DNA of 19,924 bases, from contig JAWCNE010000030.1 in assembly GCA_038849025.1 (NCBI GenBank), positions 1 through 19,924 on the forward strand, written 5' to 3'. The position numbers and the translations under genes are program-made. The notes under the pieces are model-generated. The model was not told the origin of the DNA. It worked only from the letters and a program-made list of their open reading frames with translations, and made no database searches. Shown here piece after piece: positions 1 through 8,185 of this stretch (the first letter of the stretch is position 1; the number at the start of each line of letters is the position of its first letter). Source of the stretch: WUQU01 sp038849025. Lineage in GTDB: Archaea > Thermoproteota > Bathyarchaeia > Bathyarchaeales > Bathycorpusculaceae.

Positions 1-658
1 CGCTTGTCTGAATTACGTTAGCTATCGCAAAACCCCCCGCATATTCTTCAGTTATGGTTCTTCCAATGGCGCTCACGATGCCCGTTGTCATCGAGCCAAC
101 TAAACCATAGGGGTTTCCTATAGCTATCACTGGGTCACCAACCTTCAATGTTGAGGAACTCACAACAGTGAGCGGCTTAAATTTCGCTTTTGGAACATTT
201 ATCACTGAGATCACAGCCAAGTCAGCATAGGGGTCTTTCCCTAAAACTTCGGCGCTGTATCCTTCCCCGTCTGAAAAGGTTACACTTATACTTATGGCCT
301 TATGGATGACATGATAATTTGTTATTACAACCATTTCGCCTGTGAAGTTGTAAATGAAGCCTGAGCCTTGAACTGTTTCACTTTCTGTTTGAACTCGAAT
401 CAGCACCACTGAATCCTTTACCTTGGCATATATGTCTGATAACGAAGTGCCATTCTGGTAAACTGTTACGTTTTGATTAACTATATTCTGGGAACCCCAA
501 AGCTTTGAAACTTGATTTTCGAGGTTTGAAATCTCTTTTTCCAGGTTACTTATTTGCTGAAGGGTTATGTAGGAGCTGACTAATCCCCCAATCACTAGCC
601 CAGCTATGAATACTAGTATAAGGAAACTCAAGGGAGATTTGGTATGGACTTCACCCAT
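1..658 (-). CDS. Membrane-anchored HtrA/DegP-like trypsin-fold serine protease (N-terminal part)
   Basis: The open minus-strand frame runs off the left edge, leaving 219 codons. Residues 10-30 form one hydrophobic segment (signal anchor), followed by a short coiled coil (about 33-53), so the protease domain should lie outside the membrane. The trypsin-like domain begins near residue 75. His116 lies in TNYHVI and Asp146 in DPYADLAVI, the first two triad members. GNPYGLVGSMTTGIVSAIGR (181-200) is typical of HtrA. The catalytic Ser and any PDZ domain lie outside the window. ATG at 658 is chosen because AGGTGA sits 6 nt upstream. Likely role, from the family, is surface protein quality control. 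Confidence 0.93.
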   Translation of the reverse strand, partial: MGEVHTKSPLSFLILVFIAGLVIGGLVSSYITLQQISNLEKEISNLENQVSKLWGSQNIVNQNVTVYQNGTSLSDIYAKVKDSVVLIRVQTESETVQGSGFIYNFTGEMVVITNYHVIHKAISISVTFSDGEGYSAEVLGKDPYADLAVISVINVPKAKFKPLTVVSSSTLKVGDPVIAIGNPYGLVGSMTTGIVSAIGRTITEEYAGGFAIANVIQTS

Positions 659-693
659 GCATATTCACCTACCGAACAAAGTCAACGCATTTA

Positions 694-706
694 GGTTAAA
701 TAAAAG
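694..706 (-). promoter_or_regulatory. TATA-like promoter element for the HtrA-like gene
   Basis: An A/T-rich box (minus strand CTTTTATTTAACC) lies about 36 nt upstream of the HtrA start codon. It sits in the short gap to the preceding MFS gene and suits an archaeal TATA box with a roughly 10-nt leader. The call is by position and composition only. Confidence 0.45.
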
Positions 707-727
707 TTCCGATGTTAAAATGGACTG

Positions 728-1921
728 TTAAACTTCAAGCAATTTTTGAGAAGCTATAGCAGCTAGTAAAAGCGATGCTCCTATTGCGATGAGGAAAAGG
801 TAATGAGGTGAAATATTGTATAGGATTCCGCCGACGTATGGAGCTAAAAACGAACTGAACATGGTTACTGTCTGAGGAATAGATATCCACCGGGCTCTCA
901 TGGATTCTGGGGCTGAAGGCCCTATTATTGCACTCATAAGAGACCATGTTATATAGGATACTCCTATTAGAAAGAACGTTATGGTTAGGACATAGAAATT
1001 GCCAGAGATCAAGAGAAGGATCAGCGATAGACTGCATAGAACCATTGAAACTGCGAGGGCATACTCTTTTTTCCATTTGTCGCCAAGTCTGCCTAGAAGG
1101 ATGCCTAAAACTGCTGAACCGAAAAAGGAGACGGAACCCAGTAAGCCTATTTCAAAATCTCCATAGCGATAAGCGTCTGCGAGGAATTGTGGAATAAAGG
1201 GACGAAACATCATCAGAATGAACATTGTAGAAGCGAAGAAAATTGATAAAACAGTTAGTTTCCTTGTTTTAAGAAGTTCGCAGAAAGAAAGGCTTTTCTC
1301 GAACGGTGTTTGTTTGGGACTTATTACATGCTGGCTACTTATGAGAAAAAGGATTAAGCTGGCTGAGGCGTATAAAATGAAGGCTAAATAGAAAACTTTT
1401 TGCATGCCCACTATCCCAGCGAGGTAGCCACCTAAAGCCGGAGAGAAAATGTAGCCAAAAGACCACGATGAGGAAATTACAGTAAACGTCAGAGTTAACC
1501 TACTTTCATCCGCAGACGTAACAATATAGGCTGTAGTTGTAGGCCCGCCAAGCCAGAATCCCCATAAAATCATTCCAGGCAACATTTGAATCCAGTTTTG
1601 TGCAAGCGAGAAAATGAGGGGGGCAGGCACCCATGCAATCCAACCGGCGATCATAATCTTTTTCCTATCGTATCTGTCCGCGAACATGCCGGCTAAAAAC
1701 AAGGTGACAGCAGCCGTTAGGCTTGTCACAGCGTAAAGTATTCCAACCTCAACCGGGCTGGCTTTGAGAGTTTCTTTCATATAGTAGGGCAAGAGATAAG
1801 CGAAAAGGCCGTCTCCGAAAGCACCAATAAGGTTTGAAGCGAAAATCAGCTTTAAGTCTCTGTTTAAAACTTTGAAGGGGAAGCTTACCTGTAAAATTCT
1901 TCTGTAAATCGACGTGGACAA
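728..1921 (-). CDS. Major facilitator superfamily (MFS) transporter
   Basis: The 397-residue protein has about 12 hydrophobic segments, the usual MFS size. The loop after TM2 carries the MFS signature (GMFADRYDRKK, about 78-88), with a weaker second copy in the C-terminal half (LGRLGDKWKKE, about 275-285). It should be a polytopic inner-membrane secondary transporter; the substrate cannot be told from sequence. The start is TTG at 1921, since no suitable ATG lies before TM1. A GAGGGC stretch lies just upstream and a TATA-like CATAAAAAG about 20 nt upstream, so the leader is very short or absent. It does not look operonic with its neighbours. Confidence 0.88.
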   Translation of the reverse strand: MSTSIYRRILQVSFPFKVLNRDLKLIFASNLIGAFGDGLFAYLLPYYMKETLKASPVEVGILYAVTSLTAAVTLFLAGMFADRYDRKKIMIAGWIAWVPAPLIFSLAQNWIQMLPGMILWGFWLGGPTTTAYIVTSADESRLTLTFTVISSSWSFGYIFSPALGGYLAGIVGMQKVFYLAFILYASASLILFLISSQHVISPKQTPFEKSLSFCELLKTRKLTVLSIFFASTMFILMMFRPFIPQFLADAYRYGDFEIGLLGSVSFFGSAVLGILLGRLGDKWKKEYALAVSMVLCSLSLILLLISGNFYVLTITFFLIGVSYITWSLMSAIIGPSAPESMRARWISIPQTVTMFSSFLAPYVGGILYNISPHYLFLIAIGASLLLAAIASQKLLEV

Positions 1922-2028
1922 ACAGGCCCTCGCGCTCTTTTTATGCTGAGACTTCCGTCATTATCCTCGTGCTACCTAATAAAATATCATGGCACTTTAT
2001 AAGGGGTTATTTGGAACATAAAAAGGTT

Positions 2029-3027
2029 TTAGATTCGTCGGTCGATAATGTCTAAAGCCTCTGGTCCAGTTCCTAGAAGCACAACCGGCACACCTATTTG
2101 CCTTTCAATTTCTTTAACAAATTCCTTAGCTTCTAAAGGAAGATCTTCGTATGTTCTGACGCCTTTGCATTTTGGATAAATAGCGTCCAGTTTTGTGAGA
2201 GCTGCTTGCGTTGCCCCATTTATCATAACAGCTTTCTTAGCTATATCAAAGTTAAAGGGAGCTGAACGTCTTTCGCGTCCTGTTCCAGCAGCAATTTCAA
2301 ACCATCCATGCTTTAAGGCTTCTTCTTTTGTAAGTTCTCCAGGCAAGGGACCAGACCCAACCCTTGTCATAAAAGATTTAAAAACCAATAGAACATCATC
2401 AACCTTTGTTGGGCCGACGCCGGCCTCCGAGCATATTGCCGAAGCGCTCGTGTCTCTTCCAGTTACATAAGGATAGGTTCCATAAAAGAGTGAAAGCATA
2501 AAGCCTTGGGTTCCTTCCAGCAACACTTTTTTACCAGCATCTATTGCCTTGTTAACCTCTGCAGCCACATCGGTTAGGTATGGCTGCAATTCCGGAATGT
2601 CCTTTGCAAGCTTTGCTGTTCTGCGAACACGTTCCTCAATGGCTGGACCCACTCCCCATCCTGTCGTGCCCAAGCCCCTTAAATGAGCACTTGCCTTATC
2701 CTGTTCAGAATGTTTTTCCTCAATTATGGATGCTTGATAGTCTACTCCAATGCGGTTTTTCACGTTTGTGGCTTCCACCTCTTCGAGAAATTTTGCAACA
2801 TGAACATTCGCACCCGCGCCTATTAAGAGGCGACACTTTTCATATACAAAAGTTGCTGGAACCATATGCAACGCATAACGTTTACCTTCTATCCAAACCG
2901 TGTGGGCGGCATTAACAGAACCTGTTCTAACACATAAGTCTACTTTATCTTTTAGAGCTAGGTAAGAAATTATCTTTCCTTTGCCTTCGTCTCCCCAGAA
3001 GGCTCCCGCTATAACCGTACATGGCAT
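2029..3027 (-). CDS. purA: Adenylosuccinate synthetase, short archaeal form
   Basis: Converts IMP, aspartate and GTP to adenylosuccinate, the first committed step to AMP; cytosolic. GDEGKGK (residues 12-18) is the GTP-binding and catalytic loop with Asp13, and AHTV places the catalytic His at 42. EGTQG, TGRDTSASA and VFKSFMTRVGSGPLPGE follow in family order, and GTGRERR is near the base-binding region. At about 332 residues it is about 100 shorter than bacterial PurA, as in other archaea. The frame can start at GTG 3036, but ATG 3027 is preferred because GGTGA lies 5 nt before it. A TATA-like CTTAAATAG lies at about 3057-3066. No other purine gene is adjacent. Confidence 0.96.
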   Translation of the reverse strand: MPCTVIAGAFWGDEGKGKIISYLALKDKVDLCVRTGSVNAAHTVWIEGKRYALHMVPATFVYEKCRLLIGAGANVHVAKFLEEVEATNVKNRIGVDYQASIIEEKHSEQDKASAHLRGLGTTGWGVGPAIEERVRRTAKLAKDIPELQPYLTDVAAEVNKAIDAGKKVLLEGTQGFMLSLFYGTYPYVTGRDTSASAICSEAGVGPTKVDDVLLVFKSFMTRVGSGPLPGELTKEEALKHGWFEIAAGTGRERRSAPFNFDIAKKAVMINGATQAALTKLDAIYPKCKGVRTYEDLPLEAKEFVKEIERQIGVPVVLLGTGPEALDIIDRRI

Positions 3028-3106
3028 TTTATTCACCGTTGAGAAAATTTGCTAAAGGCTATTTAAGGTTGTTTGAAATTTTTGTGTAAACATCATCTAA
3101 AAAAGT

Positions 3107-3358
3107 CTAGCTGCCTTGCTCGCCTTGCATCTGAATTAGGTTTAAATCTAAAAGTTTTGCCCAAGCAATGTTTCGCAGCGGTATCTTAAACGTGTTTCTA
3201 TTTCCATAAGTAATGCATTTGACAAAAGTTTCTCTCTTTAGTAAGTCTTTTTGAATTTCAGCCAATTGGACATTTACTATAACTGAACCATCTTTTAAAT
3301 GGAGATTAACATTTTTTCCGAGAAAAAACTTTGCTATGTTTAAAGTGAACCCTTCCAT
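3107..3358 (-). CDS. Small Sm-like beta-barrel protein (tentative), unknown function
   Basis: An 83-residue protein if started at ATG 3358; GTG 3367 would add three residues and overlap the upstream gene. Residues about 12-35 read LGKNVNLHLKDGSVIVNV, resembling an Sm1-type strand-turn-strand (G-x-V-x-L-x-DG). A second hydrophobic strand pair, TFKIPLRNIAWAKLL, follows, but the Sm2 signature is not clear. An RNA-binding Sm/Lsm or SH3-like barrel is therefore a guess. It begins 2 nt after the stop of a 45-residue Cys protein, so the two are very likely co-translated. No signal peptide or membrane segment is visible. Confidence 0.75.
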   Translation of the reverse strand: MEGFTLNIAKFFLGKNVNLHLKDGSVIVNVQLAEIQKDLLKRETFVKCITYGNRNTFKIPLRNIAWAKLLDLNLIQMQGEQGS

Positions 3359-3360
3359 CT

Positions 3361-3498
3361 TTACCACTCCAGGTCCTTCTCAGCTATTTTATCCCAGCAA
3401 CCTCTGCATATGGGCAGTTTATCACCCTTAAAGAGAATGTAAACTTCGATGTCATTATTTCGGCATTCTTTGTTCCATGGATTTTTACAGCGCTCCAT
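3361..3498 (-). CDS. 45-residue four-cysteine (zinc-binding) microprotein
   Basis: A short frame too small for ordinary ORF filters. It starts at ATG 3498 with GAGGGG about 9 nt upstream and ends TAA at 3361-3363. Cys residues at 4 and 12 (MERCKNPWNKEC) and at 32 and 35 (CRGC), 20 residues apart, form a C-x7-C...C-x2-C pattern like a single zinc knuckle. The rest is charged and soluble. The next gene begins 2 nt after its stop, implying translational coupling. A TATA-like TTTAAAAAG at about 3540-3549 is the probable promoter for the pair. Function unknown. Confidence 0.72.
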   Translation of the reverse strand: MERCKNPWNKECRNNDIEVYILFKGDKLPICRGCWDKIAEKDLEW

Positions 3499-3539
3499 AA
3501 GTGTTCGCCCCTCGTGCTAGCGAAAGTTTTCGCTTTTCT

Positions 3540-3549
3540 CTTTTTAAAG
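3540..3549 (-). promoter_or_regulatory. TATA-like element for the zinc microprotein / Sm-like pair
   Basis: Minus-strand CTTTAAAAAG lies about 43 nt upstream of the microprotein start, in the 119-base gap to the metallophosphoesterase gene. The rest of the gap shows no other clear feature. Confidence 0.4.
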
Positions 3550-3617
3550 CTGGCTGTGAAACGACATTTCTACAAGGGGGAGAGAGATGAGTTAAAATGA
3601 AATTTAAACATGTAAGT

Positions 3618-4160
3618 TTAAATTTGGATAATTTCGGGAAATATTTTCTCTTTAGTTATTTTCAGCAATGCTACAGTTGGCTTAGCTATAAAGGGTGGAA
3701 GGGGATTTGTTGGGCTTCCAGGGTTTATAAACAAAATGTTTCCTTCCCATTTTATGTTGGGGTGATGGGTATGCCCATAAACAAGCACGTTAAAATTGTT
3801 TTGTTTAACTATTTCCCGCATCTTTCCCATTCCGAAAGACGTTCCAGGATCATGTATAACTCCAATCCTCCAATCTAAAACCTTAACAGAGTTAATTTTC
3901 GGCAGTTTCCCGCGAATTTCAGGGCCATCCATGTTTCCATAAACAGCCAAAACGGGAGCAAGCTGCTCCAGTTTGTCTATAACCGATAAATCCACCAAAT
4001 CACCTGCGTGCACTATAAAATCGACTTTTTCAAAAACTTCAAAAACCTGTTTGGGAATTTCTCTGGCGCGGGCAGGTATGTGAGTGTCTGAAATCAGCCC
4101 GAGGCTTTTTGTTAGAACGGTTTCCCTTAATTGACGGGGCGCCACTTCTTGGCTTAGCAT
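3618..4160 (-). CDS. YfcE/MJ0936-type metallophosphoesterase
   Basis: A 180-residue single-domain calcineurin-like phosphodiesterase. The metal-binding blocks are in order: SDTH (about 23-26), HAGD (about 56-59), GNMD (about 80-83), a His in GVIHDPG and GHTH near 130. The usual HG in the fourth block is HD here, a minor variant. Relatives of this size are cytosolic Mn/Ni-dependent phosphodiesterases with uncertain natural substrates. ATG 4160 has GGAG about 8 nt upstream. About 18 residues precede the first strand, so a later start is possible, but no better signal is seen. Confidence 0.92.
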   Translation of the reverse strand: MLSQEVAPRQLRETVLTKSLGLISDTHIPARAREIPKQVFEVFEKVDFIVHAGDLVDLSVIDKLEQLAPVLAVYGNMDGPEIRGKLPKINSVKVLDWRIGVIHDPGTSFGMGKMREIVKQNNFNVLVYGHTHHPNIKWEGNILFINPGSPTNPLPPFIAKPTVALLKITKEKIFPEIIQI

Positions 4161-4251
4161 TTGAAAGACTCCTTTATAACTTTAAGAGGACGTTTCGTAA
4201 ATAAATGTTAACAAGAGCTTTCTGTCAAAGAGAGCTTTTGCTAATGAAAAC

Positions 4252-4842
4252 TTAAAGAACCTTCGTTTTTGAAATGAATTTATTCCCTTTTACATAGAAC
4301 CTTAACTCTTGCGGAAGATCAAATTTAACTCCTATTCTATGAGAAGAACAAATCAAGTTTTCCATTTCGCCTTCCGCCACAACTAATTCGCTATCTTCCT
4401 TTGTAACATCTGAGCCATTCAGCTTTTTCGTTATGGCTAATGCCTTTGTAAGCTTTCCAGGGCCGTTAACTAATGCAAGCGCGTCTTTTACTCCTCTGTT
4501 TTTCATCATAATTTCCACGCCTTGAAGCGGTTCTATAGCTCTGATTAAAACGGCTCCCACATCGCCTTTTGAGTGGGCAACTACGTTTAGAAGCCAGTTT
4601 CCATGAACCATGTAAATGAAGGCTTTTCCAACGTCCATAAACATCAATTCATTAAACTTTTTTCTCCCCTTGTAAGCTTTGGAGGCTGGATCGTTTTCTC
4701 CATAATAGGCTTCGGTTTCAACAATTTTTCCACATAAAATTTGAAAGCCAAGCTTCCTTACCAATATTTTTCCAAGAAGTTCCCTTGCAACCAAAGCAGG
4801 ATCTCTCTCATAAAACTCTCTTGGAAGCACCCTTATAATCAT
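4252..4842 (-). CDS. DNA-3-methyladenine glycosylase, AAG/MPG family
   Basis: A 196-residue monofunctional glycosylase that removes alkylated purines at the start of base excision repair. Family blocks seen are an N-terminal LARELLGKILV-like stretch, KIVETEAYYGENDPAS with the catalytic Glu, an MF..GKAFIYMVHGNWLLNVVA core strand (Tyr and His intercalation region), RAIEP, and VNGPGKLTKALAI near residue 125. The canonical xRN ahead of MF is FNE here, a modest divergence. GAGGAG lies 5 nt before ATG 4842. Together with the phosphoesterase it forms a loose minus-strand pair with a gap of about 90 nt, but no functional link is evident. Confidence 0.94.
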   Translation of the reverse strand: MIIRVLPREFYERDPALVARELLGKILVRKLGFQILCGKIVETEAYYGENDPASKAYKGRKKFNELMFMDVGKAFIYMVHGNWLLNVVAHSKGDVGAVLIRAIEPLQGVEIMMKNRGVKDALALVNGPGKLTKALAITKKLNGSDVTKEDSELVVAEGEMENLICSSHRIGVKFDLPQELRFYVKGNKFISKTKVL

Positions 4843-5105
4843 CTTGACTCCTCTAACCTTTAACTGCTAAATTGAAAATCTATGCTTTAAAACTTAAACC
4901 CTAAGGTCGAAGCAATGGCACGCTAAATGGAGAAGGTATTTTTAAAGAAACTGCAGCCTCTTGGACTTGAGCCATACTCTTGAAATGGTCGAGGTTAATT
5001 TGAACAATGAAAATTGTGGAATAAAGGTTAACAGACTTTCCAAGTTGGTGAAACATGAATTAGACTTTAAATTCTTCGAACCCCTAAATAATTTTGGCGA
5101 AAGAT
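4843..5105. other. Intergenic region between divergent genes
   Basis: 263 bases between the glycosylase (minus) and the Mth938-like gene (plus). TTTAAATTC at about 5073-5082 lies about 27 nt before ATG 5106, right for a leaderless transcript. TTTTTAAAG at about 4937-4945 is a second TATA-like box with no convincing downstream frame. A minus-strand TTTTAAAGC upstream of the glycosylase is its likely promoter. No RNA gene or repeat is seen. Confidence 0.5.
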
Positions 5106-5453
5106 ATGATAGAGTCTTACGATTTTGGCGTGATGGTTGTAAAGGGAAAAAGATACACAAGCGACATTATAGTCTTCCCTGAAAAAGTTATTAGCGGCTG
5201 GTGGAGGAAGGAAGGGCATAAAATCTATGTTGAGGATTTAACGGAAATCTTTAGCCATGAACCTCTTCCCGAAGTACTTGTGATTGGAACAGGCTACTAC
5301 GGCTTTGTTAAAGTTACGCCAGAAGTTGAAGGCGCCTTTAAAGCGCGTGGAGTTAAGCTGATTATACAACCGACACGAGAAGCCTATAAGACGTTTAACG
5401 AACTTTTGAAGTCGAGTAAACGCATTTCTGGCGCTTTTCACCTCACATGTTAA
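5106..5453 (+). CDS. Mth938-like (DUF498/NDUFAF3-fold) domain protein
   Basis: A 115-residue single-domain protein. It matches the family in length and order: an N-terminal strand SYDFGVMVVKGKRYTSDIIV, a WWRKEGH turn, the central glycine-rich VLVIGTGYYGF, and the conserved end GAFHLTC, which parallels the VTC terminus of the Methanothermobacter protein Mth938. In eukaryotes the fold occurs in a complex I assembly factor, but its archaeal role is unknown. TTG 5094 is in frame, but ATG 5106 is preferred because it starts the conserved region and sits about 25 nt after a TATA box, suggesting a leaderless mRNA. Confidence 0.88.
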   Translation: MIESYDFGVMVVKGKRYTSDIIVFPEKVISGWWRKEGHKIYVEDLTEIFSHEPLPEVLVIGTGYYGFVKVTPEVEGAFKARGVKLIIQPTREAYKTFNELLKSSKRISGAFHLTC

Positions 5454-5521
5454 ACATTTGACACAAGCAACAAAATCTTAAGTTATGCGGAGCTATACAT
5501 TAAGGCTAAACGGTGGTTTGA

Positions 5522-6880
5522 ATGGGCGCTACGCTGCTAAAAGAGGTTGAAGAAGAAGTTATAACCCTTCTGAGTGATTTAATCCACATAAATACGACTA
5601 ATCCGCCTGGAAACGAAACCGAGGCGGCAAAATACTTAGCAGGAACCCTTGAGAAAGAAGGCTTCAAATGCGAGGTTTTGGAATCCGCGCCTAGAAGAGG
5701 TAACATAATTACACGCATTAAAGGAACTGGTGAAAAACCAAGTCTGCTTTTGCTTTCCCATTTAGATGTTGTGGCTGCAAACCCGAAAGAGTGGAGGGTA
5801 GACCCCTTCTCAGGCTTGGTGAAGGATGGTTTTGTATGGGGAAGAGGCGCCATGGACATGAAATCCATGACAGCCATGGAAGTTATGGTTATGAAACTTC
5901 TTAAGCGGAACAAGGTGAAGTTGAAGGGCAACTTAATATTGGCTGCAACAGCTGACGAAGAAAAAGGCGGAGAAGCAGGAGCAGGCTGGCTTATTCGCAA
6001 CTTTCCAGAAAAAGTCAAAGCAGACTACGTTATAAACGAGGGGGGCGGACAAGCAATTCCGATGAATGGCAAAAACATTTTCACAATTCAGACAGCAGAA
6101 AAGGGCATTCTCTGGTTTAAGGTTAAAGCTAAGGGCACACCTGGACATGGCTCAGTGCCCGGCATAGCTGACAACGCCATACTCCGCATTAACAAAGTTG
6201 TTGAAAAGCTGGGAAATTATCGCGCAGAAATCACGCTAGTGCCCACAGTTAAGCAGTTCTTAAGCGTGATGGCTGAAGAAAACGAGTTGGTTAAACAAGC
6301 CTTAACGTTTTTACTTCAAAATCCAGCAGCAGGCGACCAAATCCTTGACACGCTTGCCGAGAAGGACAAAGCCATGGCTGAGGAACTCCGCGCAATGCTC
6401 AGAATGACGATAGCCCCGACAATAATACGTGGCGGCGAAAAAGAGAACATAATACCATCAGAATGCGAAGCAGTATTCGACTGCAGAATTCTTCCAGGGC
6501 AAAGCACCGCTGAAACTCTAAACGAAATAAAGGGTTTGGTGAGGGACACGGACTTGGAAAAGCTTGAATTTGAGATAATACAGGCTAATGAACCCTCTGA
6601 ATCCCCCACGAACACGCCATTATATAGGCTCATCATCGAGGTTTTGAAGGATTTTGAACCAAAATCTTCGATTGCCCCTATACTGCTGACAGGTGGAACT
6701 GATTCCCGTTTCTTCAGAAAAATGGGAGCCACATGCTATGGTTTCCAACCAACCCTTTCAGATATCCCTTATGGAGAAATATTAAAAATGATCCACGGCA
6801 TAGACGAACGCATATCCATACAAAATCTAGTATTCGGAACAAGTGTCCTATACCATGTAATAGAAAGATTCCTAACCTAA
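5522..6880 (+). CDS. M20-family metallopeptidase/deacylase (ArgE/DapE/ACY1 type)
   Basis: A 452-residue two-zinc amidohydrolase of the ArgE/DapE/carboxypeptidase group. Metal and catalytic residues appear in order: His80 and Asp82 in SHLDVV, bridging Asp112 in GAMDMK, general base Glu146 with metal ligand Glu147 in ADEE, Glu173 in INEGGG, and a late His in MIHGIDE. GTPGHGS starts the inserted dimerisation domain, and TGGTDSRFFR is the C-terminal substrate-binding block. No signal peptide, so cytosolic. GGTGG sits 6 nt before ATG 5522. There is no amino-acid biosynthesis operon around it, so the substrate (N-acyl amino acid or dipeptide) is open. Confidence 0.93.
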   Translation: MGATLLKEVEEEVITLLSDLIHINTTNPPGNETEAAKYLAGTLEKEGFKCEVLESAPRRGNIITRIKGTGEKPSLLLLSHLDVVAANPKEWRVDPFSGLVKDGFVWGRGAMDMKSMTAMEVMVMKLLKRNKVKLKGNLILAATADEEKGGEAGAGWLIRNFPEKVKADYVINEGGGQAIPMNGKNIFTIQTAEKGILWFKVKAKGTPGHGSVPGIADNAILRINKVVEKLGNYRAEITLVPTVKQFLSVMAEENELVKQALTFLLQNPAAGDQILDTLAEKDKAMAEELRAMLRMTIAPTIIRGGEKENIIPSECEAVFDCRILPGQSTAETLNEIKGLVRDTDLEKLEFEIIQANEPSESPTNTPLYRLIIEVLKDFEPKSSIAPILLTGGTDSRFFRKMGATCYGFQPTLSDIPYGEILKMIHGIDERISIQNLVFGTSVLYHVIERFLT

Positions 6881-6904
6881 ACGCTAAAAATAGAAAAGAT
6901 GGAT

Positions 6905-7522
6905 TTAGTAATAGTAGATGGCCATTACTGACGCGGTGACAGGAGAAACAGTATCTGTGTTGCCGACATTGATTTCTATTATGGCAGGTAGAACTGGAAA
7001 AGCCGCTGTTCCATTGGTTCCCACGGTTACGATATTGTGGTAATTAACTTCACGATGTGAATAGGATAATTCGACATAGGTTGTATTGCTTGACGATTGA
7101 ACATGCACAGTGATGTATCCGGCGAATTGTAGCATATAGTTCCATACGTTTGTGCTGGAATTTGCGTCCTGAGTTAAAGTAGTGTACACAAGCACTGCCG
7201 AGACATTTAGGTAGAGATAATCGTATAAAGAGAAAATTGTTGAATTTAGCGATTTTATCTGGGAATCCTTAGCTGCAAGAGTATTTTGAAAGGTTGAAAT
7301 TTGTGCATTTAACGAAGAAATTATATCATCCTTTTCCGCCAACTGGGAATTCAGCGAAGAAATTTCACTATCTTTTTCTGCTATTTGAAGATTCAGAGTG
7401 TTTACCACTGACATGTAAAATGCAATTGTGCCAACTAAGCCAGCTAAAAGCACCACATAGATTATCCCTAGTGCGACAATCACCTTTTTACCAAAAACTT
7501 TCTTTTGGGTTGCTTTTTTCAT
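6905..7522 (-). CDS. Membrane-anchored coiled-coil surface protein, unknown
   Basis: A 205-residue protein with a basic N-terminus (KKATQKKVFGKK), one membrane segment (about 14-38) and then a coiled coil (about 42-98). The coil is built of near-identical 14-residue units (AEKDSEISSLNSQL, AEKDDIISSLNAQI, then more diverged copies). Residues 105-205 are rich in Ser, Thr, Asn, Val and Tyr, look like beta structure and carry several N-x-S/T sequons, so an extracellular domain on a stalk is likely. It ends YYY. It converges on the M20 gene with a 24-nt gap. No named family is recognised; a cell-envelope role is inferred from topology. Confidence 0.83.
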   Translation of the reverse strand: MKKATQKKVFGKKVIVALGIIYVVLLAGLVGTIAFYMSVVNTLNLQIAEKDSEISSLNSQLAEKDDIISSLNAQISTFQNTLAAKDSQIKSLNSTIFSLYDYLYLNVSAVLVYTTLTQDANSSTNVWNYMLQFAGYITVHVQSSSNTTYVELSYSHREVNYHNIVTVGTNGTAAFPVLPAIIEINVGNTDTVSPVTASVMAIYYY

Positions 7523-7603
7523 ATGGATTTCTCCCGTAGCATCTTCAATTCTGGGGATAAAAACCTTTTTCAGAATTTGTTTCAGATTTCAGAAAAGATT
7601 ATG

Positions 7604-7674
7604 CATGGAGAAGATCAGTTTTAGAAATGTCATCTTGGATAGTTCTCTTAGGTAACCTAGGCTTGTTCTCCATG
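7604..7674. repeat. Inverted repeat in the 321-base gap before L14e
   Basis: CATGGAGAA (7604-7612) and TTCTCCATG (7666-7674) form a perfect 9-bp inverted repeat around 53 nt. Inside lies a smaller palindrome, TAGGT-A-ACCTA (7649-7659). The gap (7523-7843) separates divergent genes and otherwise shows only A/T-rich promoter-like stretches near 7790-7826. It could be a structured leader RNA or an operator; neither is proven. Confidence 0.5.
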
Positions 7675-7843
7675 TCCGAGTAACTTAATTCTTTAGCATT
7701 TGGCATTCATTTCGGTTTCTGCATCGCCATCGCCGTTATTTAATAAGGAAAGGTTCGCCAAGTGAGTCTATATCCGAAGTTTCGAAAGAATAAGTTAATA
7801 AATAAATAGCTGAATGTTTTATGCTTCTTGGAAGGTGTGTGTC

Positions 7844-8134
7844 ATGCCAGCTATAGAAGTTGGCAGAATATGCGTTAAAATTTCTGGCAGAGAAGCGGGA
7901 AAGAAATGCGTAATAGTGGATATAATAGACAAGAATTTTGTGCTCATAACTGGGCCTAAAACAGTGACAGGAATTAAGAGACGGAGAGCCAACATTAACC
8001 ACTTGGAGCCCATAACTGAAAAAGTTGAGATTAAAAGGGGGGCTTCAGACGAGGAAGTTGTTAAAGCTTTGAAGGAGAAAGGCTTGCTGGAGGCTATGGC
8101 TAAGCCAGTTAAACCTGTTTTGACCACAGGCTAA
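7844..8134 (+). CDS. rpl14e: Large-subunit ribosomal protein L14e
   Basis: A 96-residue archaeal/eukaryotic ribosomal protein of the 50S subunit. The KOW-like barrel begins at once (MPAIEVGRICVKISGREAGKKCVIVDIIDKNFVLI), followed by the family block TGPKTVTGIKRRRANINHLEP and a helical tail. ATG 7844 is chosen over the in-frame ATG 7814 because AGGTG lies 6 nt upstream and the protein then starts like its relatives. It stands 51 nt upstream of cbf5; the L14e-Cbf5 pairing is common in archaea and fits co-expression of ribosome components and rRNA modification. Confidence 0.96.
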   Translation: MPAIEVGRICVKISGREAGKKCVIVDIIDKNFVLITGPKTVTGIKRRRANINHLEPITEKVEIKRGASDEEVVKALKEKGLLEAMAKPVKPVLTTG

Positions 8135-8185
8135 CAATTGTTATTAGTTTCTAAGCCTTCTTTATCATAGAGGTGTCCTAGTTAA

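Noticed and set aside
4961..5182. 73-codon frame upstream of the Mth938-like gene
   Set aside because: It overlaps the start of a recognised gene in another frame and has no ribosome site or conserved feature.
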